Below are positions 41,048 to 41,083 of a DNA stretch of 41,083 nucleotides, piece by piece. Within the stretch, counting starts at the first letter, position 1. Every line of letters starts with the position of its first letter. The position numbers and the translations under genes are program-made. Origin of the DNA: Methyloversatilis discipulorum. Lineage in GTDB: Bacteria > Pseudomonadota > Gammaproteobacteria > Burkholderiales > Rhodocyclaceae. The stretch spans positions 1 through 41,083 of the forward strand of contig NZ_JADMJL010000001.1 of assembly GCF_018780585.1 (NCBI RefSeq), read 5' to 3'. The notes beneath the pieces are model-generated. The model was given only the letters and a program-made list of their open reading frames with translations. It searched no databases and was not told the DNA's origin.

Positions 41048-41083
41048 GTATGTTCTGCCCTGGCAAGCGTAGGAATAGCTTGT

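Overview
The window is GC-rich, gene-dense DNA from a betaproteobacterium. Gene order and protein sequences (petABC-sspA-sspB, accA-tilS, ffs-dnaX-ybaB-recR, paired quinoprotein alcohol dehydrogenases, a tungsten aldehyde oxidoreductase) fit the Rhodocyclales, and a Methyloversatilis-, Azoarcus- or Thauera-like organism is my best guess (inference). No tRNA, rRNA, CRISPR array, prophage or complete insertion sequence with terminal repeats is visible.

Region 1 (1-3200): the end of a TRAP transporter operon (small and large permease), then a chemoreceptor with almost no periplasmic domain behind a flagellar sigma-28 type promoter.

Region 2 (3200-18630) is the most interesting part: an alcohol-to-acid oxidation island. 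It contains two periplasmic PQQ alcohol dehydrogenases. One (4510-6372, minus) has Ser two residues after the catalytic Asp, the calcium type. The other (8579-10333, plus) has Asp there, the lanthanide type. Around them lie two c550 cytochromes, a secreted pentapeptide-repeat protein, a SoxYZ-like carrier, a zinc metallohydrolase and a periplasmic binding protein. This gene set resembles the ped cluster of Pseudomonas putida. Where that cluster carries an aldehyde dehydrogenase, this one carries an AOR-type tungsten aldehyde oxidoreductase operon (ferredoxin, W subunit, FAD subunit, MoaD-like protein, small unknown protein). An AcoR-like sigma-54 activator lies inside the island, and good -24/-12 promoters precede the SoxYZ/metallohydrolase pair, the lanthanide-type dehydrogenase and cytochrome c550. 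A fourth precedes no protein gene: it would start a roughly 220-nt transcript (10379-10599) that begins with a hairpin, can form a branched structure and ends at a strong intrinsic terminator. That is the best candidate for an undescribed element here, a sigma-54-controlled small RNA.

Region 3 (18690-29130) is housekeeping: signal recognition particle RNA, dnaX, ybaB, recR, a CoA transferase, the cytochrome bc1 operon, sspA/sspB, accA and tilS.

Region 4 (29140-34600): a CPBP/CAAX membrane protease, a LapG-LapD pair for c-di-GMP control of adhesin release, a FeeM-like acyltransferase and an unknown protein. A near-identical palindromic element lies upstream of both the protease and the acyltransferase, and a pair of REP palindromes sits in a 381-bp gap.

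Region 5 (34800-41083): a giant membrane-anchored bacterial alpha-2-macroglobulin with an intact thioester motif, a possible small secreted Cys-rich protein, and a RAYT transposase flanked on both sides by related blocks of REP palindromes.
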